This document shows positions 25,190 through 32,639 of a DNA stretch of 54,331 nucleotides, piece by piece (position 1 is the first letter of the stretch; every line of letters starts with the position of its first letter). This DNA is from Saprospiraceae bacterium. Its GTDB lineage: Bacteria; Bacteroidota; Bacteroidia; Chitinophagales; Saprospiraceae. Below the pieces are notes generated by a model. That model did not search any database. It was given only the letters and a program-made list of their open reading frames with translations, and was not told where the DNA came from. A program made the position numbers and the translations under genes. The stretch is from NCBI GenBank assembly GCA_020629615.1, contig JAHDCZ010000008.1, positions 1-54,331 of the forward strand, read 5' to 3'.

Positions 25190-27307
25190 ATGTACAGCAA
25201 GGAGGAACAGAGGAAGGCTTACAAATTGGCTAAAGAGCTACTAACTAGTGAATTAAGTGTTGCTTCGATGGAACAATTAAGAAACAATCTAATATTCCAT
25301 GAATGGAAATATTATGTACAAAATGATCCTCTACTTTCAGATTTTGAATATGACCAATTATTTAAAAAGCTTCAAAAACTAGAATCTGAAAACCCCTCTT
25401 TGATTACCAAAGATTCTCCTACACAACGTGTTGCCGTAGATTTATCACCAGATTCAGATCCCGTAGCACATATGATTCCCATGTTGTCTTTGGGAAATTC
25501 TTATAATGCAGAAGATCTTGAGGAATTTAATAATCAAATTATAAAATTGATTAACGCTCCTGAGGATACACAAATTGAATACGTCGTTGAACCTAAGTTT
25601 GATGGAGGGAGTATAGCCTTGGTTTATGAAGATGACTTTTTAACACGAGCAGCAACTCGCGGAAATGGAACCAAGGGCGAAGAAATGACTGCCAACGCCA
25701 AAGCCATGCCTTCTATTCCATTAAAAGCAAAATTTTCTGAGCATGGTTTTTCTAAAGTAGAACTGAGAGGTGAAGCCTTGATACGGAAGGATAATTTCAA
25801 AAAAATAAACGAACAAAGGGCCGATGCAGGTCTTTCGCTTTTCGCGAATCCAAGAAATGCCGCTACCGGAGGACTCCGAATGAAAGATGCTAATGAAACG
25901 AGAAAGAGAGGTCTAGAAGCCTTTATTTTTCAATTTGGATTCGCGCTTGACGCGAATGGTGATCCTGCAATGAATAAATTAACCAAGCATTTTGATAGTA
26001 TTAGGTTGTTAGGAGAACTTGGGTTTAAAATCCCCAATGAACAAATGAAGCTGTGTAATAACATTCAAGAGGTCATTGATTTTTGTAAAATGTGGGAAGC
26101 CAAACGAGATGAGTATGAATACGAAATCGATGGCATGGTCATTAAAGTAAATGATTTAAAATTACAAGAGAAGTGTGGCTCAACGGCACATCATCCTCGG
26201 TGGGCGATTGCTTATAAATTTCAAGCAAAGCAAGCGACAAGTAAATTAATAAACGTAGAATATCAGGTAGGTAAGATTGGTTCGATTACACCAGTCGCCA
26301 AGGTCGAGCCTGTCCAAGTGGCTGGTGTGACCGTATCTTCAATTTCTTTGCATAATGCAGAATTCATTGCCTCAAAGGATTTGAGAATAGGGGATACCGT
26401 GGTGATCGAACGTGCAGGAGATGTTATCCCTTACATCGTAAAATCCCTTGAAGATTTGCGTGATGGTTCTGAAGAGCCTATCGAGTTTCCAACACATTGT
26501 CCTGTCAATTCTAGTGAGAAAGTGGCTTTAATTAAAGAAGATAACGAAGCAGCTTGGCGATGCCCCAATTGTAGTTGTGGTTTACAAAGTTTGCAACGAA
26601 TAATTTTTCATGTGTCCAAGGATGCCATGGATATCGATGGCTTTGGTAAATCGTACGTCGAACGATTTCATCAGTTGGGATGGATAAAAGACATTAGTGA
26701 TATTTATGCATTAGATTATGAGGCGATTTCTCAACTCGAAGGATTTGGAGAAAAATCGGCTTTAAACTTGGAAAGCGCCATCAATAAGGCAAAGAATAAT
26801 CCAATCAGTCGGTTACTACATAGTTTGAGTATTCATCATTTAGGTAAAAAAGCTTCAAAACTCTTGGCGCAGGAAGTAAACCATGTTTTGGATTTAAAAG
26901 ATTGGGATTTGGAGAAATTTACCGAGATCAAAGATATCGGACCAGTGGTCGCGGAAAATGTAATGGAATATTTTTCGAAGGAGGAGAACCGACAATTACT
27001 TCAACGATTGGAGTCGAATGGAGTAAATCTATTTCAAACGGAAGCCGACAAACCCCTCGCTGTGGCAGATGATGCTCCCTTTAAAGACAAAACAATTCTT
27101 TTTACTGGTTCTTTACAGAAAATGGGAAGAAAAGAAGCTCAAAAATTAGCTGAGCTAAATGGTGCAAAAAATATTAGTGCAGTTAGTTCAAACTTGAACA
27201 TTTTAGTTGTTGGAGAAAAGGCGGGCTCCAAATTGAAAAAAGCTCAAGCCTTGGGAACTGTAGAAATCCTTTCGGAAGATCAATTTATTAAATTAGTAAA
27301 TCAATAA
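25190..27307 (+). CDS. ligA: NAD(+)-dependent DNA ligase LigA, with altered zinc finger
   Basis: A full-length 705-residue ligase. It has the Ia domain ('EWKYYVQNDPLLSDFEYDQL'), an adenylation site KFDG with the AMP-accepting Lys at about 135, an OB fold ('VGKIGSITPVAKVEPV'), a zinc finger region near 436-465, HhH repeats and a C-terminal BRCT domain (about 628-705). It joins nicks in DNA during replication and repair. The zinc finger is odd: the first pair reads CPVN instead of CPxC, while the second pair reads RCPNCSC with an extra Cys, so one ligand moved or was lost. The DUF1304 gene starts two bases after its stop. Confidence 0.95.
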   Translation: MYSKEEQRKAYKLAKELLTSELSVASMEQLRNNLIFHEWKYYVQNDPLLSDFEYDQLFKKLQKLESENPSLITKDSPTQRVAVDLSPDSDPVAHMIPMLSLGNSYNAEDLEEFNNQIIKLINAPEDTQIEYVVEPKFDGGSIALVYEDDFLTRAATRGNGTKGEEMTANAKAMPSIPLKAKFSEHGFSKVELRGEALIRKDNFKKINEQRADAGLSLFANPRNAATGGLRMKDANETRKRGLEAFIFQFGFALDANGDPAMNKLTKHFDSIRLLGELGFKIPNEQMKLCNNIQEVIDFCKMWEAKRDEYEYEIDGMVIKVNDLKLQEKCGSTAHHPRWAIAYKFQAKQATSKLINVEYQVGKIGSITPVAKVEPVQVAGVTVSSISLHNAEFIASKDLRIGDTVVIERAGDVIPYIVKSLEDLRDGSEEPIEFPTHCPVNSSEKVALIKEDNEAAWRCPNCSCGLQSLQRIIFHVSKDAMDIDGFGKSYVERFHQLGWIKDISDIYALDYEAISQLEGFGEKSALNLESAINKAKNNPISRLLHSLSIHHLGKKASKLLAQEVNHVLDLKDWDLEKFTEIKDIGPVVAENVMEYFSKEENRQLLQRLESNGVNLFQTEADKPLAVADDAPFKDKTILFTGSLQKMGRKEAQKLAELNGAKNISAVSSNLNILVVGEKAGSKLKKAQALGTVEILSEDQFIKLVNQ

Positions 27308-27309
27308 TT

Positions 27310-27669
27310 ATGGAAATCATTGCGAATATTCTGATCGTGATCGTTGCCCTATTGCATCTCTATTTCTTGTATTTTGAAATGTTTGCCTGGGAAACTATAG
27401 GGGCAAAAGTATTTCGTGCCTTCCCTAAAGAATTGTTTGGAAAAACCAAAATGATGGCGGCCAATCAGGGTTTGTATAACGGGTTTTTAAGTGCTGGACT
27501 GATCTGGAGTTTACTGATTCAAAATCCTGATTGGAAAGTCAACGTCGCTTTGTTTTTTCTGTCTTGTGTAAGCATTGCTGGCATATATGGTGCGATATCT
27601 GTATCCAAAAGAATTCTCTATGTGCAAGGTATTCCTGCGATCATTGCGATTATACTTTTAGTAATATGA
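27310..27669 (+). CDS. DUF1304 family membrane protein
   Basis: A 119-residue protein with four predicted membrane helices (about 4-24, 48-68, 76-95 and 99-118). The 'EMFAWETIGAKVF' and 'NQGLYNGFLSAGL' segments identify DUF1304. No function is established for the family. It lies between ligA (two-base gap) and the dipeptidase gene, whose ATG overlaps its TGA stop (27666-27669), so translation is coupled. Cotranscription with ligA need not mean a joint role. Confidence 0.88.
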   Translation: MEIIANILIVIVALLHLYFLYFEMFAWETIGAKVFRAFPKELFGKTKMMAANQGLYNGFLSAGLIWSLLIQNPDWKVNVALFFLSCVSIAGIYGAISVSKRILYVQGIPAIIAIILLVI

Positions 27670-28328
27670 GATGGTACGTACTACTTTTCATTTTTCTGTC
27701 TTGCCAATCACAAGATTCTGAGAAGAGTAAAGTTGTTGAAAATATTGTCGATAGGGTAGAAAAGCCAATGATTGATTATGATCAAAATGAGTGGATGGAA
27801 ATCTCGACGGATTCGACCGGGATTCTATTAGATATTCAATATGCAACCGATGCCAATTTTACAAAACAAACCATTTATCCATGTGCGCGATGTTTTGTCC
27901 GACCAGCCTTGGGTAAGAAATTGATTCGAATTCAAAATGACATACAAAAACGATATCAATTGGGTCTAAAGATCTTTGATGGATATCGTCCTCGGCCTGC
28001 GCAACAGCGATTATGGGATATTGTACCTGATCCTAGCTATGTCACAGATCCTCAAAAGGGCTCCATGCACAATCGTGGACTCGCTGTCGACATTACACTG
28101 GTAGATCATGATGGAATCGAACTCGATATGGGGACAAACTATGACTATTTTGGAAAAGAAGCTCATCATACCTATCAAAACCTTAATAAAACTATATTGA
28201 AAAATCGACGGTTTCTAAAAAAATTGATGGAGCTCCATGGTCTAAAATCGATTAGAACAGAATGGTGGCATTATTCCCTTGTCACCGAAAATGCAGCACT
28301 ATCCGATTGGGAGTGGGAGTGCAAATAA
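27666..28328 (+). CDS. VanX/DdpX-type D-alanyl-D-alanine dipeptidase, lipoprotein
   Basis: The frame is open far upstream, but the ATG at 27666 is preferred because it overlaps the previous stop as ATGA and yields a lipoprotein signal with lipobox IFLSC. The 220-residue product is a peptidase M15D: 'FDGYRPRPAQ' binds substrate, 'SMHNRGLAVDI' is the SxHxxGxAxD zinc motif, and 'TEWWHY' supplies the catalytic Glu and third His. It cleaves D-Ala-D-Ala or related dipeptides, here on the envelope side of the membrane, suggesting recycling of peptidoglycan. No vancomycin-resistance genes are nearby, so a resistance role is unlikely. Confidence 0.9.
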   Translation: MRWYVLLFIFLSCQSQDSEKSKVVENIVDRVEKPMIDYDQNEWMEISTDSTGILLDIQYATDANFTKQTIYPCARCFVRPALGKKLIRIQNDIQKRYQLGLKIFDGYRPRPAQQRLWDIVPDPSYVTDPQKGSMHNRGLAVDITLVDHDGIELDMGTNYDYFGKEAHHTYQNLNKTILKNRRFLKKLMELHGLKSIRTEWWHYSLVTENAALSDWEWECK

Positions 28329-28362
28329 AAAGAGGATAAATGCTCAACATTTATCCTCTTTT
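28328..28362 (+). terminator. Strong Rho-independent terminator after the dipeptidase gene
   Basis: A perfect 15-pair stem, AAAAGAGGATAAATG (28328-28342) and CATTTATCCTCTTTT (28348-28362), with a five-base loop and more Ts following. It starts at the last base of the stop codon and ends the ligA-DUF1304-dipeptidase unit. Confidence 0.85.
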
Positions 28363-28429
28363 TTATCCCCAAACTGGGATTTTGAATAGAAGCAGAATCA
28401 AACCGATGATTCCACTTCTATTCGATATT

Positions 28430-29569
28430 TTATCGGATGATAAGTTTTTCACTTATCAGTGGGTAATTTTCGCTTGATAAAAATACTATATATGTTCCAG
28501 ATTGTAGCCCTGATTCGAAAGAAATATTTTCATTATTTACGATATTTTTTGCCATGACCAATCTGCCCATCATATCAAAAACCTGTAGATTGACCTGATC
28601 GTATTCTTGGAGTTCTGGACAATTGATTTGAATCAGTCCTTGAGAAGGATTTAGCATCCTACAATCTAAAAGCGATGTTTCATCAACAGAAGACAAATAA
28701 TTAAAGAAGTACACTGTTTTAAGTTGATTCAAAAAGGCACCAACCGCTGAGTCATAGACCTTTTGATATTCGATCATAGGAGTACCATATTCGTCGTTTT
28801 CAAATGTTACGATCTGTTCAGGTACCCATTGAGAAGTATTTACATCCCATTCCCAAGTATAATACTTCGTTCTTCTATTGTATTCATCATAGGCAGAAGA
28901 ATCTCTAGAATTATTTTCTACCATTCCCATTTGGTTGATCACTGTTGTCAAAGACTCAACTTGATTTTCTTCGGCATCGTAACTATAGACAACGGTGGCA
29001 TTGGGATCAAAAGCAACATTGTCAAAGCTGATGTCTTGTTTTAAAGAATCCAACAAGTTGTTTTCGGAGTAATAAAACGTTGATTGGGCATAAATTAGAA
29101 TAAATCCAAAATCTATTTGAAGCCATTGAGTTTCTACGAGGTCATCTTCATTGTATGTATTCGCTTGTATAAGTTGCGTAATAAAATCGCCCGAGGCCTC
29201 ATCCAATACATTGATATATACAGAATCGATTAACGATCCCGAATAGACTTGATCTACAATTTGTGTTAATTCATATTCATTCGTTGCAGGATCAAGCTCT
29301 AAAAACTCAATACGTGTATTATTTCCGTCGTTATCATAAGAGTAGAATGCCCTTCCTAGTGGAGTGTCGTTCCAATTTTCATTCACAAAATCAAATTGAT
29401 GAAAAGAATCAATTTGGGTATCCACCGTTCTGAATTCAATCCTATTTGGATGGTTAAGTTTTTGTACTGATTCTTGACTAATGGCTAATGCAAGATCTTG
29501 TGGTGTTTGGGCTTTCGCCGAAAGGGTGGTCAGTAAAACTCCGATAATTAAAAGTAAATTTTTCAGCAT
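28430..29569 (-). CDS. Secreted protein of unknown function with T9SS sorting domain
   Basis: 379 residues. The signal peptide ('LLLIIGVLLTTLSAKAQ') is followed by about 270 residues with repeated beta hairpins of the type 'YDNDGNNTRIEF', 'TFYYSENNLLDSL', 'YDAEENQVESLT' and 'DSSAYDEYNRRTKYY'. These resemble RHS/YD-like or T9SS-cargo beta repeats. The C-terminal 80 residues ('MLNPSQGLIQINCPE', 'LQSGTYIVFLSSENYPLISEKLIIR' region) are a T9SS type A sorting domain. Function cannot be assigned. A 17-base palindromic motif lies in the signal peptide codons at 29510-29526. Confidence 0.8.
   Translation of the reverse strand: MLKNLLLIIGVLLTTLSAKAQTPQDLALAISQESVQKLNHPNRIEFRTVDTQIDSFHQFDFVNENWNDTPLGRAFYSYDNDGNNTRIEFLELDPATNEYELTQIVDQVYSGSLIDSVYINVLDEASGDFITQLIQANTYNEDDLVETQWLQIDFGFILIYAQSTFYYSENNLLDSLKQDISFDNVAFDPNATVVYSYDAEENQVESLTTVINQMGMVENNSRDSSAYDEYNRRTKYYTWEWDVNTSQWVPEQIVTFENDEYGTPMIEYQKVYDSAVGAFLNQLKTVYFFNYLSSVDETSLLDCRMLNPSQGLIQINCPELQEYDQVNLQVFDMMGRLVMAKNIVNNENISFESGLQSGTYIVFLSSENYPLISEKLIIR
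29510..29526. repeat. Palindromic motif, copy 3: GGCTTTCGCCGAAAGGG (13/13 core)
   Basis: The core CTTTCGCCGAAAG at 29512-29524 is a perfect palindrome around one central base. The whole 17-mer is identical, on the opposite strand, to 52095-52111. It lies in the signal-peptide coding part of the T9SS gene and encodes Leu-Ser-Ala-Lys-Ala there. Confidence 0.65.
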
Positions 29570-29737
29570 AGTTTGTTTTTTTTAAGAAAGATTAATCGTT
29601 TCGATCAAGAATAGGCTGTTTAACCTAATTCTAGACTAATATCTATGTTTCTTTAATATTAAATATGTGTTTAACAAAAAATTACGGTTTCATCCTCTTC
29701 ATATTTCTTATTTTAGCCGCTCAATTAATCTTAAGAT

Positions 29738-30700
29738 ATGTCAAATCAATCAGATGTTCAAGCCTTAGATTCTTTAGCAGCCGCTTATAAAGAATTAAAA
29801 GCGGAGATAGGAAAAGTTATTATTGGTCAGGATGAGGTCGTAAAGGCTGTGATTATCTCCCTTTTTGGTAATGGACATAGTCTTTTGGTCGGTGTTCCGG
29901 GTCTGGCTAAAACACTTCTAATTTCTACCATTGCGGATGTTTTGGATTTGGATTTCAAACGGATTCAATTTACTCCAGACTTGATGCCTTCTGATATTAT
30001 GGGTGCTGAAATATTAGACGAAAGTCGAAATTTTAAATTCAATAAAGGTCCTTTATTTGCCAACATAGTTTTAGCAGATGAGATCAACAGGACACCACCA
30101 AAAACTCAGGCCGCGTTATTGGAAGCGATGCAAGAAAAGTCTGTGACTGTATCAGGTGTTCGACATATGCTGCCAAAACCATTTTTTGTAATGGCTACGC
30201 AAAATCCAATCGAGCAAGAAGGTACTTATCCATTACCTGAAGCACAGTTGGATAGATTTATGTTTAACATCCCATTGGATTATCCTACTTATCAAGAAGA
30301 AATTGCTGTTGTAAAGGCAACCACTTCGGTTAAGAATACAGAGCTTAGAAATATTCTCACTGGAGAGAAAATATTGGCATACCAACAGTTGATTCGAAAA
30401 ATGCCAATCGCTGATAATGTGTTGGAATATTGTGTTTCTTTGGCGACCAAAACTCGTCCGAATACTGCTGGTGCAACCGACAAAGTGAATAATTATATTT
30501 CTTGGGGGGCGGGTCCAAGAGCGTCACAATATTTGGTCATTGGAGCTAAATGTCATGCCGCCATAAGCGGTAAATATTCTCCAGATATTGAGGATGTCCA
30601 AGCAATCGCAAACTATGTACTAAGACACAGGATTGTCCGGAATTACAAAGCAGAGGCAGAGGGAATTACAGAAGTTGATGTGATTAAGAGCTTGTTTTAG
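29738..30700 (+). CDS. MoxR family AAA+ ATPase
   Basis: A 320-residue ATPase with Walker A GVPGLAKT (about 52-59), Walker B 'VLADEINRTPPKTQAALLEAM' region (about 110-130), sensor 'ATQNPIEQEGTYPLPEAQLDRF' region and a lid domain. MoxR proteins act as chaperones for assembly or metal insertion of partner complexes, typically with a DUF58 protein and VWA-domain proteins encoded next to them. Here no DUF58 or VWA gene follows within the window; the next gene is 368 bases away and unrelated. It is therefore a detached copy, or the module has been separated. Confidence 0.92.
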   Translation: MSNQSDVQALDSLAAAYKELKAEIGKVIIGQDEVVKAVIISLFGNGHSLLVGVPGLAKTLLISTIADVLDLDFKRIQFTPDLMPSDIMGAEILDESRNFKFNKGPLFANIVLADEINRTPPKTQAALLEAMQEKSVTVSGVRHMLPKPFFVMATQNPIEQEGTYPLPEAQLDRFMFNIPLDYPTYQEEIAVVKATTSVKNTELRNILTGEKILAYQQLIRKMPIADNVLEYCVSLATKTRPNTAGATDKVNNYISWGAGPRASQYLVIGAKCHAAISGKYSPDIEDVQAIANYVLRHRIVRNYKAEAEGITEVDVIKSLF

Positions 30701-30709
30701 TCATATGTC

Positions 30710-30773
30710 GCTCCTCTGGAGCTTTTCAATTTTTTTTAAGAAAATTTAGTTTGGAATATCGCTCCACTGGAGC
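30710..30773. repeat. Two copies of the CGCTCC-NN-GGAGC inverted repeat
   Basis: GCTCCTCTGGAGC and GCTCCACTGGAGC lie 51 bases apart in the same orientation, each in a TATCGCTCC...GGAGCTT context. A third copy is inverted at 4003-4015. Their repetition in two unrelated gaps suggests a dispersed small element. Confidence 0.55.
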
Positions 30774-30795
30774 TTATATGCAATTTGGAATAGCT

Positions 30796-30823
30796 TTAAT
30801 TCTTAATTCTTAATTCTTAATTC
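30796..30823 (+). repeat. Tandem repeat (TTAATTC)x4
   Basis: Four exact contiguous copies of a seven-base unit, followed by degenerate units such as TTCTCAAAG and GATTCTCC. It is non-coding and could be a slippage-prone tract. It lies far upstream (about 250 bases) of the haloperoxidase gene, so promoter phase variation is not an obvious role. Confidence 0.65.
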
Positions 30824-31068
30824 TCAAAGTCTCGATTCTCCAATTCTTAAATTCTCCTTCATTTTTTTCAATTAAAGAGTAGGACTTTTTTCTCTTCAAC
30901 TGTATTCATATCAAACACCAGAAAATTTTCTGGAAATCAAATCTAAATATCAAAATTATTGAGCACGTCTACATTTTATTCAGATAAGTATCGGCCGTAA
31001 TTATCAGAATAGATTTCTGAGTTGGTGAGTCAAATCACTTATTAATTAACGATAAAAAACGAAATAAG

Positions 31069-32505
31069 ATGAGAAGGAATAAATTAGAAATGTTACTTAT
31101 TCTACTGATGATAGGATTCATTTTTCAATCTTGTAGTAAAGACGACAGTACAGAAAGCGAAGATTTTGCCATTGGTACAGCTTTAGGACAAGGAGGGAAA
31201 AATGGAAATGACAATAATAACAATGAAAATGTTGCTTTTATTGATAATGACATCGTGGAAGATTGGACAGAATTATTTTTAGAATTAGACAGATATGCGA
31301 CTGGTATGCGACCCAATGCAACGGCAAGAGCCCTGGCATACATTTACTTAGCATCGTATGAAACTGCCTTGCCTGGAATGCGTGATTATGTTTCCCAAGC
31401 TGAGCGTTTAAATGGATTGAAAATTGATCGATCAAAGAAGCCTAGAAGACTTGATTTCGAGCTTGCCCTAAATGCTTGTTTTGCACGAGTTATGGATCAT
31501 TTTATTTTACATCTTCCAACGGAGCAACGAAATAAAATTGAAGTATTGCGCCTTCAGAATGAAGGGGTATTATCCAACGATCTTAGACCAGACCTTGTAC
31601 AAGATTCTAAAGAGTGGGGTGAATATGTGGCTCGACAAATTATAAAGTACAGTGAAACGGATGTTGAGGCCGAAAGTCAGATTCTTGAACCACAACCACT
31701 TTCCTACGAACCTCCAACTGGTGACGGATACTGGACCTACTCTGCAGATCCTGAAAGAGCACTCTTCCCTTATTGGGAATCGGCAAGAACCTTCGTCGTT
31801 TCTCCAGATCAAACTACAACTGTTCCTCCGACCTCATATAATGAAGATCCGAATAGTGATTATTTTCAGCAAATGATGGAAGTCTATACAGTGAATAATA
31901 CGGCAATGGCTGACGATAATGAAGATTTATGGATTGCTGAATTCTGGAGCGATGATGCAGAAGGTGTAGTTTTTAGTCCTCCAGCTCGACAATTTTCTAT
32001 TGGTAATCAATTGATTGATCAGTATGAGATGAACTTAGAAAGGACTTTAGGTTTTTATCTCAAATTAGGATTTGCATTGAATGATGCTGCTGTGTCAACA
32101 TGGAAATATAAGTACGAGTATATGGTCATGCGACCGAGCGTATTTATCCATGAATTTATTGATCCCGACTTCCAAACCAATTTGTATCGAATACTTTATT
32201 GGCCCAATCCAGGATTTCCAGGATATCCATCAGGTCATTCCGCTTTTGCTTCTGCGGCTGGTGGAATATTCATAGACTATTTTGGTGACCAAACCAATTT
32301 TACTGATATTTCTCATGAAGGCCGAACAGAATTCAGGGGTGCTCCAAGAACCTTTGATACCTTTTCTGAAATGGCAAGAGAAAATGCATTTTCTCGAATT
32401 CCATTAGGGGTGCATATTGAAATGGATTGTACCGAAGGACTGAGATTGGGATATGAAATATCGGATGGCTTGAATGATCTTAAGATCAAGCGATTCCCTG
32501 GATAA
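31069..32505 (+). CDS. Vanadium-dependent haloperoxidase/PAP2-like lipoprotein
   Basis: 478 residues with lipoprotein signal (lipobox IFQSC, Cys22) and a Gly/Asn-rich linker ('GGKNGNDNNNNEN'). The C-terminal half has the vanadate/phosphate-binding signature: a 'MRPSVFI' basic segment, 'YPSGHSAFASAAG', and 'SRIPLGVHIEMD' containing the Arg and catalytic His. The order and spacing match secreted Bacteroidota vanadium-haloperoxidase-like proteins related to PAP2 phosphatases. It may oxidise halides with peroxide or act as a phosphatase; sequence alone does not separate these. A terminator follows. Confidence 0.88.
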   Translation: MRRNKLEMLLILLMIGFIFQSCSKDDSTESEDFAIGTALGQGGKNGNDNNNNENVAFIDNDIVEDWTELFLELDRYATGMRPNATARALAYIYLASYETALPGMRDYVSQAERLNGLKIDRSKKPRRLDFELALNACFARVMDHFILHLPTEQRNKIEVLRLQNEGVLSNDLRPDLVQDSKEWGEYVARQIIKYSETDVEAESQILEPQPLSYEPPTGDGYWTYSADPERALFPYWESARTFVVSPDQTTTVPPTSYNEDPNSDYFQQMMEVYTVNNTAMADDNEDLWIAEFWSDDAEGVVFSPPARQFSIGNQLIDQYEMNLERTLGFYLKLGFALNDAAVSTWKYKYEYMVMRPSVFIHEFIDPDFQTNLYRILYWPNPGFPGYPSGHSAFASAAGGIFIDYFGDQTNFTDISHEGRTEFRGAPRTFDTFSEMARENAFSRIPLGVHIEMDCTEGLRLGYEISDGLNDLKIKRFPG

Positions 32506-32526
32506 AAATTGATGAATGTAGTTTGT

Positions 32527-32558
32527 AAGGAGCGAGACTTTGGTTTCGCTCCTTTTTT
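32527..32558 (+). terminator. Rho-independent terminator
   Basis: AAGGAGCGA (32527-32535) pairs with TCGCTCCTT (32546-32554), with a ten-base loop, followed by TTTT. It lies 22 bases after the haloperoxidase stop codon. Confidence 0.8.
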
Positions 32559-32639
32559 CATAGAAATTTCTATCTTACTTAGGATGAAGCGAGAGAATGT
32601 TGTAAAAGACGAATTCTTTGAATCTTTATGTGCTGGTCT

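Larger units (their letters stand above)
30701..31068. other. 368-base intergenic region with two GGAGC elements and a heptamer repeat
   Basis: No ORF or RNA gene was recognised. It holds two inverted repeats, GCTCCTCTGGAGC at 30710-30722 and GCTCCACTGGAGC at 30761-30773, each preceded by GTC or ATC and followed by TT, and then four exact tandem copies of TTAATTC (30796-30823). Further AATTCT-like variants run to about 30858. The last 200 bases are plain AT-rich DNA upstream of the haloperoxidase gene with no clear -7 box. Confidence 0.6.

Noticed and set aside
27531-27665. Extended N-terminus for the dipeptidase gene
   Set aside because: The extra 45 codons overlap the DUF1304 gene in another frame and give a Cys/His-rich segment unlike the family, while the ATG at 27666 gives a normal lipoprotein signal.
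27666-28328. Vancomycin resistance role for the VanX-like protein
   Set aside because: There is no VanH/VanA ligase or VanRS pair nearby; the lipoprotein signal and ubiquity in Bacteroidota favour cell-wall recycling.
30701-30860. Possible CRISPR array
   Set aside because: The repeats are seven bases, contiguous and without spacers; no cas genes are present.
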